NCBI GenBank assembly: GCA_028824125.1
Contig: JAPPES010000118.1
Span: forward strand, 1-49,962
Source of the DNA: Candidatus Poribacteria bacterium
Lineage (GTDB): Bacteria > Poribacteria > WGA-4E > WGA-3G
DNA: 49,962 bases
Reading direction: 5' to 3'
Part shown: positions 35,784 to 43,903 of the stretch, one piece after another
Position numbering within the stretch: the first letter of the stretch is position 1
Layout of the letters: every line of letters begins with the position of its first letter
The notes under the pieces: generated by a model
Told to the model about the DNA's origin: nothing
What the model saw: the letters and a program-made list of their open reading frames with translations, nothing else
Database searches by the model: none
Position numbers and translations under genes: made by a program

Positions 35784-35844
35784 TAGTGAACTTTGAAATT
35801 ATTGGGACACTTTGACAAATCTATTTTGGAAACATAATGGACAA
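35784..35844 (+). repeat. 61-bp dispersed repeat, first copy
   Basis: Nearly identical (a few mismatches) to 47352-47412. In both places it stands just left of MITE-like elements, as if part of one larger composite. Confidence 0.75.
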
Positions 35845-35855
35845 CAGTACTTGTA

Positions 35856-35991
35856 GCACAATCTGTATGAAGATTAAGTAAATATTTCGGTAATTCTAAT
35901 TTTCCCCAAACCCTGTAGGTGCGGTTTCCAACCGCACTGGATCTTTCTCCAAATTACCGAATTAATAAATTAATCCTCATTTAGATTGTGC
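35856..35991. mobile_element. MITE-like element A (hairpin core GTGCGGTT)
   Basis: Ends are inverted repeats (GCACAATCTGTATGAAGATTAA against the complement of the right end, 19 of 22 matching). The core holds the perfect hairpin GTGCGGTT/AACCGCAC at 35920-35938. Internal flanks AAATATTTCGGTAAT and ATTACCGAATTAATAAATT are shared with element B, but the core differs. No open reading frame is present. Confidence 0.75.
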
Positions 35992-36000
35992 ATATTTGAC

Positions 36001-36133
36001 GCAAACTGTATGAAGATTAAGTAAATATTTCGGTAATGTGGCGAGGTTAGGAAACCTCGCCAGCAGCGGGCCCCGCGTGTCTTGTGTGAACCGAAAATTA
36101 CCGAATTAATAAATTAATCTTCATACAGTTTGC
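36001..36133. mobile_element. MITE-like element B (hairpin core GGCGAGGTT)
   Basis: A 133-bp element with perfect 20-bp terminal inverted repeats (36001-36020 and 36114-36133). Its core hairpin GGCGAGGTT/AACCTCGCC (36040-36061) differs from element A, while subterminal sequences match A. Nothing coding is inside. The rest of 35771-36318 shows no gene. Confidence 0.85.
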
Positions 36134-36318
36134 GATACAGAAATGTCCCATTAATTGTAAGTTTTACTATATATTGAATCTTAGTTTATACGAACAATAA
36201 AAAAATGTTTCTATCCTTAGCAAGTTTAAATGTCTCTTTTAAAATGGTACATCCAAGGTAAGTAGTCAATAGAAGTATTATCAGAAAATTCAATAGAATA
36301 GGCATCGGAGGCATCAAA

Positions 36319-36990
36319 ATGGAAAAACTAAAGCAAATTTCAGAGCAGATCAAAGAGAACATTGACCAATTTATAGAAGCAGCAGAAAACAATAAAACTC
36401 CTCTTGAAAAAACTATCATTGATATGAAAAAACGGATAGTGGAGGCGAAAGAACTTGTGGCTACAGCGATTGCGGAGTTGCAAAGACTCAAACGCACTCA
36501 TCAGGAAGCTGTTAATACGGCAGGGATATGGGGTAAAAAAGCAGACGCTGCGTTGCACAACAGTAATAAAAAACGCGCAACTGAAGCTCGTCAGTGTGAA
36601 CAACAGTACCTGCAACGCGCAAATGATTTAGAACGGCAAATTCATGCCCAGGAAGCAGTTGTAGCAGACCTTAAAACGGCTCTCATCGAATTTCATCAAC
36701 AATTCCGAAACACAGTGAAACGTGCAGAAACGCTGTCTCAACGCCAAAAACAGGCAGAAACGCTCACAGAATTCTATAAATTATTGGCAGAATTTGATCT
36801 GCCTGACGAGAATATCACATTTCAACAAGCTGAACAGACGTTGAAAGAAACAGAAGCTAAAGCGAAAATGTGGGAAGAACGAAACCGCCGCACTCAAGTT
36901 AAAACAGAAACACCCGCAGAGGAATCTGAGTTGGACGTAGCTCTGGCAGCACTCAAAGAAGATATACTTGGCAGTAGTCAAAATGATTGA
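36319..36990 (+). CDS. PspA/IM30-family membrane-stress protein
   Basis: A 223-residue, almost wholly helical coiled-coil protein with PspA/IM30 signatures: an amphipathic N-terminal helix, PLEKTIIDMKKRIVEAKELVATAIAELQRLKR, the repeated Gln/Glu heptads, and ALHNSNKKRATEARQCEQQYL in the hairpin region. Family members form ESCRT-III-like assemblies that stabilise stressed inner membranes. No PspF or PspB/C neighbour is visible. The 3' end overlaps the following ABC ATPase gene by eight bases, so the two are translationally linked, pointing to a membrane-maintenance role coupled to that exporter. The ATG at 36319 follows GGAGG (36308-36312). Confidence 0.85.
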   Translation: MEKLKQISEQIKENIDQFIEAAENNKTPLEKTIIDMKKRIVEAKELVATAIAELQRLKRTHQEAVNTAGIWGKKADAALHNSNKKRATEARQCEQQYLQRANDLERQIHAQEAVVADLKTALIEFHQQFRNTVKRAETLSQRQKQAETLTEFYKLLAEFDLPDENITFQQAEQTLKETEAKAKMWEERNRRTQVKTETPAEESELDVALAALKEDILGSSQND

Positions 36991-37741
36991 AACCTCAAAT
37001 CTGACGAAATATTTCGGTAAATTGTGTGCTGTAGATTCGCTCATGCTGTATGTAGACTCTGGGGAAATATTCGGTTTTCTCGGTCCTAATGGCGCAGGTA
37101 AGACAACCACAATCAATATGCTCACGGGGTTGCTTCGTCCTACATCTGGCACAGCAACACTTGGCGGGTACGACATACAAAAGCAGAGTTTACAAGCGAA
37201 AGCGATACTCGGTCTTATGCCAGATACACCACAACTTTATGAAGCATTAAGTGGTAGGCAGTTTGTACGGATGATAGCCGATTTATATGAAGTGCCGCCA
37301 CAACAAGCTGAAAATGAGATGGAGGTGCTGCTTGAACAACTTGAACTTGCTGATGCTGCTGATGACCAGATTAAAGGATATTCTTATGGTATGCAGAAGA
37401 AAATTCTGCTCATCTCTGTCCTTATACATCACCCAAAAATCCTTTTTCTTGATGAACCTACGAGTGGATTAGATCCGAGAAGTGCGCGCACTGTCAGGGA
37501 AATTTTGCGCGAACGATGTGAGCAGGGATGTACAGTTTTTATGACAACACACATCCTTGAAATTGCGGAACGTATTTGCGACAGAGTCGGCATTATCAGT
37601 AAGGGACGCCTTATTGCTGTGGGGACTTTGTCCGAATTACAGGAAAAGAAACGAGAATTACGCACACAACCCACAGATATTGACCCACATCGTGCAGAGA
37701 CGTTGGAGGATATTTTTCTTGACCTTACCGCAGATGCTTAA
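36983..37741 (+). CDS. ABC-2-type transporter ATP-binding protein
   Basis: A 252-residue ATPase. Walker A is GPNGAGKTT (residues 34-42), the signature YSYGMQKKILL is slightly altered (SYGMQ instead of LSGGQ), Walker B is ILFLDEPTSGLDP and the H-loop MTTHI. This pattern fits the DrrA/NodI/CcmA-like subfamily that pairs with ABC-2 permeases. It begins inside the pspA 3' end and is followed 71 bases later by a polytopic membrane protein, most likely its permease. Exported substrate is unknown; drug, lipid or polysaccharide are all possible. Confidence 0.93.
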   Translation: MIETSNLTKYFGKLCAVDSLMLYVDSGEIFGFLGPNGAGKTTTINMLTGLLRPTSGTATLGGYDIQKQSLQAKAILGLMPDTPQLYEALSGRQFVRMIADLYEVPPQQAENEMEVLLEQLELADAADDQIKGYSYGMQKKILLISVLIHHPKILFLDEPTSGLDPRSARTVREILRERCEQGCTVFMTTHILEIAERICDRVGIISKGRLIAVGTLSELQEKKRELRTQPTDIDPHRAETLEDIFLDLTADA

Positions 37742-37812
37742 GGGGTAAAGTCGAAGAGACACATAATTTTGTACATAGGCTACAAACTGTAGAGATATTG
37801 TGTTAGAAACCG

Positions 37813-39450
37813 ATGTTAGAAAACATAAAAATTTTGTTAAAAGCAGATTGCCTTGGATGGTTGAACAGTTTAAAACACGACAAACAAGCATGGCGTAAAA
37901 GCGTTTTAAAAGGTATTGGATACCTCATTTTCATCGTCGCCTTGTCTGTCATGGGTTATTCCCTTTTCATGCATTTGCGGTCTACTGATGCCCCTCCGCC
38001 GCTACTTTTAAGCGTGATTAACGGCTTCATGGTGTTCGGAATTATTGTGGTTGCGAAAGAATTAATGGAGAGTTCGTTGAAAATCTTGTATGAAGCCCCG
38101 GACAGTGCTTTGTTACACGCTGCGCCAATTAAACCGGTAGCAATCTTTGCATATAAGTTCATTCATATTATTGCCACCCGATTTTTGAGCATGCTCTGTT
38201 TTTTGGGACCACCGTGGATAGCATTCGGTATTATATTTGAATTGCCGCGGTATTTTTATATAGTGCTGTTTCCTGTGTCCGTGTGTCTGCTTGTCCTTAT
38301 TGCAAGTTATGTTACCATTAGCGTGATGGTGATTGTCCGGTTTTTTTCATCTGCGGGTTTACTTGCTACACTTAAGGTTATTGGAACAGCAATAGGTGTC
38401 GCAGTAGGCTTTCTGCTATCATTTTCGCTTTTTGCTGGGTCTGATGCAGTACCGATAAAACGTTTTATTCTCGATTGGGCTTCTACCAAAACAGGCAGTG
38501 CAGCTGCAACGTGGTATCCACATGAATGGATCGGAAAATTCCTATTAAGTTGGACAACCGAAGCCACGTTATGGATTAGGCTGCGATGGGTATTCGGAGG
38601 GTTAGGAATAAGCCTTGTTTCAATAGGATTAGCAGTGCTCACAGCACAAGGAATATACCAACACGGATGGGAAAAAATTCGTCAATTAAAAACGAAACGT
38701 AAACCTGCACGGAACAATAATCATCCTACTGCTTCAAACCTTAGCAGCACATTTGTTATACTCGGACGGGGTAAAGTCCAATCTCTGATGCTAAAGGATT
38801 TTCTAATCTTTATCAAGCATAGTGGACGAGTGATTGCAATTGTCATGCTAACGTTCTTTTTGGCAATTCATATCGGTGTACTGTTTGCGAGTGGAAGCGG
38901 TACTGATGAAAACGCAGCCAAAATTCTCACCGTTCAAGTCCTACTTTATAGCTTACTTATTACCTTCGGTATGAGTTGCAATGGATTGCGAGATGAAGCG
39001 AAAACATGGTGGATGTTGAAATCCGCACCTGTCACACCTAATCTAATATTCACGAGCAAATTTCTTACGACTTTGTTGTGTGCGTTGATATATGCGGAAT
39101 TTTGGTCATTAACTGCTGTGATTCTACTCGGAATTCCGACACACAATTGGGTGCCAGTGCTATTAACCCCCATCATAACGCTTCCAGTTGCATGTGCATT
39201 GAATACGATGATTGGGACATTGCCGTGGATGGCAGAACTTACACATCAACCGAAACCGATTTTAAGAGTCTTAACCTTCACTGTGACACTTTTTATTGAT
39301 ATGGTATGTGTCATTGCCCCGATAATAGCATGGTGGACAAAGAATATTGCGATATTTTTCGTCCTAATCATTTTGCTTGTGGGCGTTTTTGTGATGTCTT
39401 ATAGGTCCGGAATAGGTAACCTTCGCAAACTGTTGGTTGCACAAGTATAA
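37813..39450 (+). CDS. ABC-2-type permease (putative), 545 residues
   Basis: A membrane protein with about ten to twelve predicted helices. Hydrophobic groups lie near residues 38-75, 110-200, 250-275, 345-400, 420-460 and 485-540, separated by a charged loop around residue 290. The N-terminal part (KHDKQAWRKSVLKGIGYLIF) and the central LMLKDFLIFIKHSGRVIAIV resemble the two halves of large bacterial ABC-2 exporters. Position after the ATPase and PspA genes makes the assignment likely. No catalytic motif is expected. Translation starts at 37813 without a strong ribosome-binding site. Confidence 0.75.
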   Translation: MLENIKILLKADCLGWLNSLKHDKQAWRKSVLKGIGYLIFIVALSVMGYSLFMHLRSTDAPPPLLLSVINGFMVFGIIVVAKELMESSLKILYEAPDSALLHAAPIKPVAIFAYKFIHIIATRFLSMLCFLGPPWIAFGIIFELPRYFYIVLFPVSVCLLVLIASYVTISVMVIVRFFSSAGLLATLKVIGTAIGVAVGFLLSFSLFAGSDAVPIKRFILDWASTKTGSAAATWYPHEWIGKFLLSWTTEATLWIRLRWVFGGLGISLVSIGLAVLTAQGIYQHGWEKIRQLKTKRKPARNNNHPTASNLSSTFVILGRGKVQSLMLKDFLIFIKHSGRVIAIVMLTFFLAIHIGVLFASGSGTDENAAKILTVQVLLYSLLITFGMSCNGLRDEAKTWWMLKSAPVTPNLIFTSKFLTTLLCALIYAEFWSLTAVILLGIPTHNWVPVLLTPIITLPVACALNTMIGTLPWMAELTHQPKPILRVLTFTVTLFIDMVCVIAPIIAWWTKNIAIFFVLIILLVGVFVMSYRSGIGNLRKLLVAQV

Positions 39451-39511
39451 ACCTTCAAAACTTGTTGTGTGGTTTATACCTCATTAACAAGTGCTCATTA
39501 AAGGATGATAT

Positions 39512-40027
39512 ATGATAATAGAATACGAAGGCATAACACCGAATGTCCATTCCTCTGTCTTTGTCGCACCAGGAGCGATGATAATTGGAGACGTAAAAAT
39601 CGGTGAAGAATCGAGTGTATGGTTCAACTGTGTGCTACGGGGGGACTTAGAACCGATTCACATCGGATGCCGCACCAATATTCAAGATGGCACGGTAATA
39701 CACATGGATAAAGAGATTCCATGCCTTATCGGTGATGATGTCACCGTCGGACACGGTGCTATTCTCCACAGCTGCGCTATTGAGAACGAAGCGCTGATTG
39801 GGATGGGGGCGATCCTACTAACAGGCTGCAAAATCGGTGAACGGGCAATTGTTGCAGCAGGAACGCTTGTGCGTGAAGGCCAAGAAATTCCGCCTGGGAC
39901 AGTTGCAATGGGAGTGCCCGCAAAAGTCCGAAGAGAAGCTACCGAGGCAGAACTTGAACGCGTCCGAAACGGTAAAGATGATTACGTTTTACGCGGAAAA
40001 TTAATGCAAGACAGTTTAAAAACATAG
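39512..40027 (+). CDS. gamma-class carbonic anhydrase-like hexapeptide-repeat protein
   Basis: A 171-residue left-handed beta-helix protein with hexapeptide repeats (AMIIGDVKIGEESSVWFNCVLRG, INxQDGTVIH). Zinc ligands of gamma-carbonic anhydrase are visible: His64 in TVIHMD, His81 and His86 in VGHGAILHSC. The Arg-Asp-Gln pattern (RGDLEPIHIG, TNIQDG) also matches. Trimeric members hydrate CO2 or, in the YrdA/CaiE/PaaY branch, have other roles. AAAGGA is ahead of the ATG. The gene stands between the ABC operon and a repeat cluster, with no operon partner. Confidence 0.9.
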   Translation: MIIEYEGITPNVHSSVFVAPGAMIIGDVKIGEESSVWFNCVLRGDLEPIHIGCRTNIQDGTVIHMDKEIPCLIGDDVTVGHGAILHSCAIENEALIGMGAILLTGCKIGERAIVAAGTLVREGQEIPPGTVAMGVPAKVRREATEAELERVRNGKDDYVLRGKLMQDSLKT

Positions 40028-40055
40028 TCTAATGTGAGTTTGGTAAAAGCAATTT

Positions 40056-40140
40056 TTTGTAGCGTAAACTGTTAGTTTGCGTTCCACGGATGCACAAACT
40101 GACAGTTTGTGCTACAAAGTGCGGTTAGAAACCGCACCTA
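40056..40140. repeat. nested palindromic repeat cluster
   Basis: Outer arms TTTGTAGC (40056-40063) and GCTACAAA (40111-40118) enclose two hairpins, including GCACAAACT/AGTTTGTGC at 40092-40112. A further hairpin GTGCGGTT/AACCGCAC follows at 40119-40137. The last core is the same as in element A at 35920. The rest of 40028-40206 has no gene. Confidence 0.75.
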
Positions 40141-40206
40141 CCACAGTGTAAAATGATTATGGATTCTACTATAATTCCTACTCATAAGTTTTGAAAAGGA
40201 GAAATT

Positions 40207-41247
40207 ATGGCAAAACACACATGTTTGATGATTGGTGGTAGCGGTATGGCTGGGGGTTGGATTCACAACTTCAGAAATAATTTCAGTGACCGCGTTGAGA
40301 TTATAGGTTTGGCAGATGTAAAAACAGATGTCCTTAAAAATCAGGGTGAGGCGTTAGGGCTGAGTTCTTCGCAACTTTTCACAGATTTCAATGAAGCGTG
40401 TGCATCGGTCAAGGCAGATTTTTGTGGCGTTGCAACTCCACCGAAATTCCACAGTCCGGCAGCAGTGGCAGCGATGGAAAACGGCATGCCTGTCATCTGC
40501 GAAAAACCAATCGCAGATACTTTAGACGCAGCAAAAGCGATGGTACGCACATCACAGAAAACGGGGTTACCTTGTGCGATTATCCAAAATTATCGTTATG
40601 CAAATAATAAGCAAGAATTGGTGCGCATCCGTGAGGAAGGTAGATTAGGACGGCTCCAACACATTGTCGGCAGATACGCCTGTGATTATCGGCGCTATCT
40701 CTCATGGGGTGTAGATTGGCGTCACGATATGGATTTTAGCCTTCTTTTTGAGGCATCAGTACATCACCTTGATATGCTCCGATTCCTCTCTGGTGGTGAT
40801 TGTGAAACCTTAGTTGGATTCGGTTGGAATCCGGAATGGTCAAGTTTCAAGCACTTTTCAAGTGGATACTATTTAATGCGAATGGATAACGGTGTCCACA
40901 CCTCTTATGAGGGAAACAGTTCCGCAGCAGGTATCATAAATTGTTGGAATGGTGAACACTACCGTGCCGAATTTGAGCAGGGAGCGGTTGAAATTGCAGG
41001 CGGCAACCAGATGACGATTCATCGTGTCGGCGGAGAAAAAGAGGTTTATGAAGCTCCCGGTATACCGTATTATGCACATCAACATCTGTTTGATGAGTTT
41101 CTGAATTGGCTTGAAGGTGGCAAACCCTCTGATACGCGGATTGAAGACAATATCAAAAGTTTTGTTCTCGTCATCGCTGCAATGGAAACGACAGTTGATG
41201 GTCAACCCAAGCACATTGCGGATTTACTAAGTGATTTGGATCTCTAA
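40207..41247 (+). CDS. Gfo/Idh/MocA-family oxidoreductase, 346 residues
   Basis: Fifth family member in the window. The Rossmann start is MIGGSGMAGGWIHNF (residues 8-22), with GLADVKTD as the second strand and VICEKPIADT as the EKP motif. The substrate domain carries FEASVHHLDMLRFLSGGD, where His-His-x-Asp matches the usual catalytic region. AAAGGAG precedes the ATG. It is the only member on the plus strand and is isolated between two repeat-rich gaps, suggesting independent acquisition or movement. Substrate not predictable. Confidence 0.93.
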   Translation: MAKHTCLMIGGSGMAGGWIHNFRNNFSDRVEIIGLADVKTDVLKNQGEALGLSSSQLFTDFNEACASVKADFCGVATPPKFHSPAAVAAMENGMPVICEKPIADTLDAAKAMVRTSQKTGLPCAIIQNYRYANNKQELVRIREEGRLGRLQHIVGRYACDYRRYLSWGVDWRHDMDFSLLFEASVHHLDMLRFLSGGDCETLVGFGWNPEWSSFKHFSSGYYLMRMDNGVHTSYEGNSSAAGIINCWNGEHYRAEFEQGAVEIAGGNQMTIHRVGGEKEVYEAPGIPYYAHQHLFDEFLNWLEGGKPSDTRIEDNIKSFVLVIAAMETTVDGQPKHIADLLSDLDL

Positions 41248-41330
41248 ATAGTGTAGATTAGATTAAACCGTAAATGTCAATTTAAGGAATGAATTCATTT
41301 TGTGGGAGTTCGGAGGTGTGTTGTCTGAAT

Positions 41331-41392
41331 CACTGATTTTCGCGGATTACACAGATGACGCGGATTTTAAGAGTATGGGCGTTTGTAGTCGC
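41331..41392. repeat. dispersed repeat (TGAATCACxGATT type), uninterrupted copy
   Basis: The string GTCTGAATCAC.GATT.TCGCGGA continuing to TGACGCGGA.TT.AAGAG occurs here and again near 47506-47612, where the second copy is split by an inserted palindromic unit. The gap 41248-41570 otherwise shows no gene. Confidence 0.65.
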
Positions 41393-41570
41393 GCAATTTA
41401 TTGCGCCTCTTACATTTTGTTGAGTGCTTTGTAACCCCGACAATATATTAAGCTTACAAATCCCTCCTATAAGAGAAACGCTAATTGACACCTATGGGGC
41501 AGAGCGAAAGCGAAACCTAACCTACACTTGAAACCTAATATTGAACTCCCGTTATCACAGGTATATACTG

Positions 41571-41870
41571 ATGTACAATGAAACCCCAGAAATACCGACT
41601 GTTCTTGAGGACATCCCAGAATCGGAACAGCACGCTTTGCTTGAAAAACTGGCACAATGGATCGTGCGCCGAAGTCTAACCGCGCCAGCTATCCTTTTTC
41701 TTGAGACTGGCAAACCGCTAAACTTTTTGGGATCGCAATTGTTGATTGCATTTAGTCCTTTTGTGCAGGCGTTTTTCAAAGGGGATCAATACCATAAAAT
41801 TGCACTCATTCTGGAAAAAGATGAAAACGTCGAATTACTCATACAACTTATAGAAAAATCCGAAGGATAA
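41571..41870 (+). CDS. small conserved-looking hypothetical protein
   Basis: A 99-residue protein of unknown function. It has an acidic N-terminus (IPTVLEDIPESEQHALLEKLAQWIV) and a central aromatic/hydrophobic segment (PAILFLETGKPLNFLGSQLLIAFSPFVQAFF, residues 43-73) long enough for one membrane-associated helix. A charged helical end (ILEKDENVELLIQLIE) follows. The compact layout suggests a peripheral membrane protein or small subunit. It lies 28 bases before the E2 gene, on the same strand, so co-transcription is likely. The start at 41571 has a weak CAGGT upstream. No domain name is certain. Confidence 0.6.
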   Translation: MYNETPEIPTVLEDIPESEQHALLEKLAQWIVRRSLTAPAILFLETGKPLNFLGSQLLIAFSPFVQAFFKGDQYHKIALILEKDENVELLIQLIEKSEG

Positions 41871-41898
41871 AACATGAAATGAAAACAGGAGAAACTTG

Positions 41899-43266
41899 AT
41901 GGCTGTTGAACTGAGAATGCTCCAGATGGATCAGACAATGACAAAGGGAAAAATCGGAAAATGGCTTGTAAAGGAAGGTGATACCGTAACGGAGGGACAA
42001 CCCCTGTTAGAAATTGAAACGGATAAAGTTGTCCACGAACAGGAATCGCCTGCTGATGGTGTTATTGCACAAATTCTTCCAGAAGAGGGCAGTGATGTGC
42101 CTGTTAATGCGTTGTTAGCGATTATTGCTGCGCCGGGTGAAGCGGTTGAACGGGTTGAAGTAGATACCATGGTGGAAGCCCAGGAGTCCGATGAACCAGA
42201 GCCGACTACTACCACACCTTCAGCACCAATTAAAACGCAACCTCAACCGACAACACCAGCAGCAAAAAACATTAAAGCATCACCTGCAGCAAAACAACTT
42301 GCCGAAAAACTTGCTATTGATTTGACGCAAGTGAAAGCCTCTGGCCCTGGAGGGCGTATCCTTGAAAGTGATATTCATCGCTATATTGAAACGAGAGGAG
42401 CGACTCCAACTGAATCGACACGTCTCAAAGCCTCACCACTTGCGCGCCGATTAGCAAAGGAATTTGGACTTGACCTCGCTTCGATTTCAGGTTCAGGCCC
42501 CGATGGCAGAATTGTCCGCGACGATGTGATGCAAGCCGCCGATGAAATACCGCCTCATGTGTTCCGCACTGAACCTGCTGCTTCGGAGATTGTTGAACTT
42601 AGCGGCATCCGCAAAATCATCGCAGAACGCATGACAATGAGCGTTCAAACGAACGCAAGTGTCACGCTTCACACGGAAGTTGACGCGACAACCCTTGTTG
42701 AATTACGTGGACTGTTCAACGAAGAATTAGAAAAGAGAGAGGTAAGTCTTACCTACACCGATCTGCTTGTAAAGATTGTTGCAACTGCCCTGCGGGAACA
42801 TCGACCGCTCAATGCTACGCTCACAGACGAAGGGATTCACATGTTAGCGGACATAAACATCGGGGTGGCAGTAGCATTGGACGATGGTCTTGTTGTGCCA
42901 GTTGTCCGCAATGCCGATCAGATCGGTTTAGCTGCTATCTCTGAACAGGTAAGAACCTTGGCAGAAAAAGCACGCAACAATCAACTTACACCCGGTGAAC
43001 TGCAAGGCGGCACCTTTACCTTAACGAATCTTGGTAATTTTGGGATTGATGCGTTTACACCTATTATTAATCCCCCTGAGTGTGCGATTCTTGGTGTAGG
43101 GAGCATTGTTAAGAAGCCGGTTGTCCACAACGATGAAATCGTTATCCGGAGCATGTTGGCACTAAGTTTGACGTTTGATCATCGTATCGTTGATGGGGCA
43201 CCTGCTGCACAGTTCCTGCAAACAGTGTCTCAATACATTCAGAACCCATATCTATTGCTTGTATAG
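41899..43266 (+). CDS. 2-oxoacid dehydrogenase E2 (dihydrolipoamide acyltransferase) with two E3-binding domains
   Basis: A 455-residue acyltransferase core subunit. One lipoyl domain carries Lys43 in IETDKVVHE. Two successive peripheral-subunit-binding domains follow, at about residues 126-163 (KASPAAKQLA...GPGGRI) and 177-213 (KASPLARRLA...GPDGRI). The catalytic domain (236-455) has His428 and Asp432 in DHRIVDG. Most E2 proteins have only one such domain, so the duplication is unusual. AGGAG stands seven bases from the ATG. Partner E1 and E3 genes are not visible nearby. The enzyme transfers acyl groups from lipoyl-lysine to CoA. Pyruvate, 2-oxoglutarate or branched-chain specificity cannot be decided. 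Confidence 0.93.
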   Translation: MAVELRMLQMDQTMTKGKIGKWLVKEGDTVTEGQPLLEIETDKVVHEQESPADGVIAQILPEEGSDVPVNALLAIIAAPGEAVERVEVDTMVEAQESDEPEPTTTTPSAPIKTQPQPTTPAAKNIKASPAAKQLAEKLAIDLTQVKASGPGGRILESDIHRYIETRGATPTESTRLKASPLARRLAKEFGLDLASISGSGPDGRIVRDDVMQAADEIPPHVFRTEPAASEIVELSGIRKIIAERMTMSVQTNASVTLHTEVDATTLVELRGLFNEELEKREVSLTYTDLLVKIVATALREHRPLNATLTDEGIHMLADINIGVAVALDDGLVVPVVRNADQIGLAAISEQVRTLAEKARNNQLTPGELQGGTFTLTNLGNFGIDAFTPIINPPECAILGVGSIVKKPVVHNDEIVIRSMLALSLTFDHRIVDGAPAAQFLQTVSQYIQNPYLLLV

Positions 43267-43276
43267 GAAAATATTT

Positions 43277-43903
43277 ATGAAAAAATTGATCTGTTTACTC
43301 GTCTCATTATCTCTGTTCACAATTGGGTACGCACAAGAAACAGGTTTAGATGGCTTGCTCGCCTCTGATACTAATGCGGATGGAATAGTCAATATCCTTG
43401 ATTTGACGTTTGTTGCTTCTCACTTTGGTGAAGCACTTTCTGAAGATCAGCATCCTAATCCAGATGTGAACGGCGACGGAACCGTAAACATTCTTGACCT
43501 TACACTGGTCGCGAGCTACTTCGGTAAGTATTCTGGTATTCCGCTTAAATTAACCGATAAGACATTTGACAATGTTGTGCGGAACACAAAACTCCCTATT
43601 TTGGTCGAATTTAAGTCCGATTCCTGAATCTACTGTTTATTGATGAGACCGGTGGTCTCTGAAATTGCATTAGAATATCGTGACGTTTTCGTCATAGCAA
43701 AATTAGATGTGAACGACAATCCAGAGAAAACTGCAGCATATCGTATCCGAGGAACACCGACATACATTTTATTCTACGAAGGAAACATTGTGAAAACAAT
43801 CATCGGTGCAATGCCGAAGGAGAGATTGGTAAATCGGATTCTGGAAGGGTTAGCTACGGTGATAGAACCACCACTCACACAAGAGCAGGCAGACAGCGAA
43901 TAG
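43277..43903 (+). CDS. dockerin-like/thioredoxin fusion, candidate selenoprotein (in-frame UGA as U-x-x-C)
   Basis: If the TGA at 43625-43627 is read through, the product has 208 residues: a signal peptide (cleavage near GYAQ), two dockerin-like calcium loops (DTNADGIVNILDLTFVASHFG and DVNGDGTVNILDLTLVASYFG), then a thioredoxin domain. The domain aligns without gaps to E. coli Trx: F112-K-S-D-S-U117-I-Y-C120 against FWAEWCGPC. It continues with RPVVSEIA, the AKLDVN strand, cis-Pro in GTPTYILF and a GxMPKE segment. The stop codon thus takes the place of the first active-site Cys. A SECIS-like hairpin follows. The reading frame stays open to 43903 and shows no further damage. A nonsense mutation is the alternative explanation. 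The 3' end overlaps the convergent VWA gene by 54 bases. Confidence 0.75.
43625..43659 (+). promoter_or_regulatory. candidate bacterial SECIS hairpin following the UGA
   Basis: TGA is followed by 17 bases, then GAGACC (43645-43650), loop GGT (43651-43653) and GGTCTC (43654-43659): a perfect 6-bp stem with G as the first two loop bases. Distance from UGA to loop is 23 nt. Published bacterial SECIS models require a stem-loop with a G at loop position 1 or 2 about 16-37 nt from UGA; this site fits. Confidence 0.65.

Noticed and set aside
43628..43903. Thioredoxin gene broken by an ordinary nonsense mutation or a frameshift
   Set aside because: No frame change is needed: both parts are in the same frame. 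The only interruption is TGA at the exact catalytic Cys codon with a fitting hairpin. A plain mutation cannot be fully excluded, but it is the weaker explanation.
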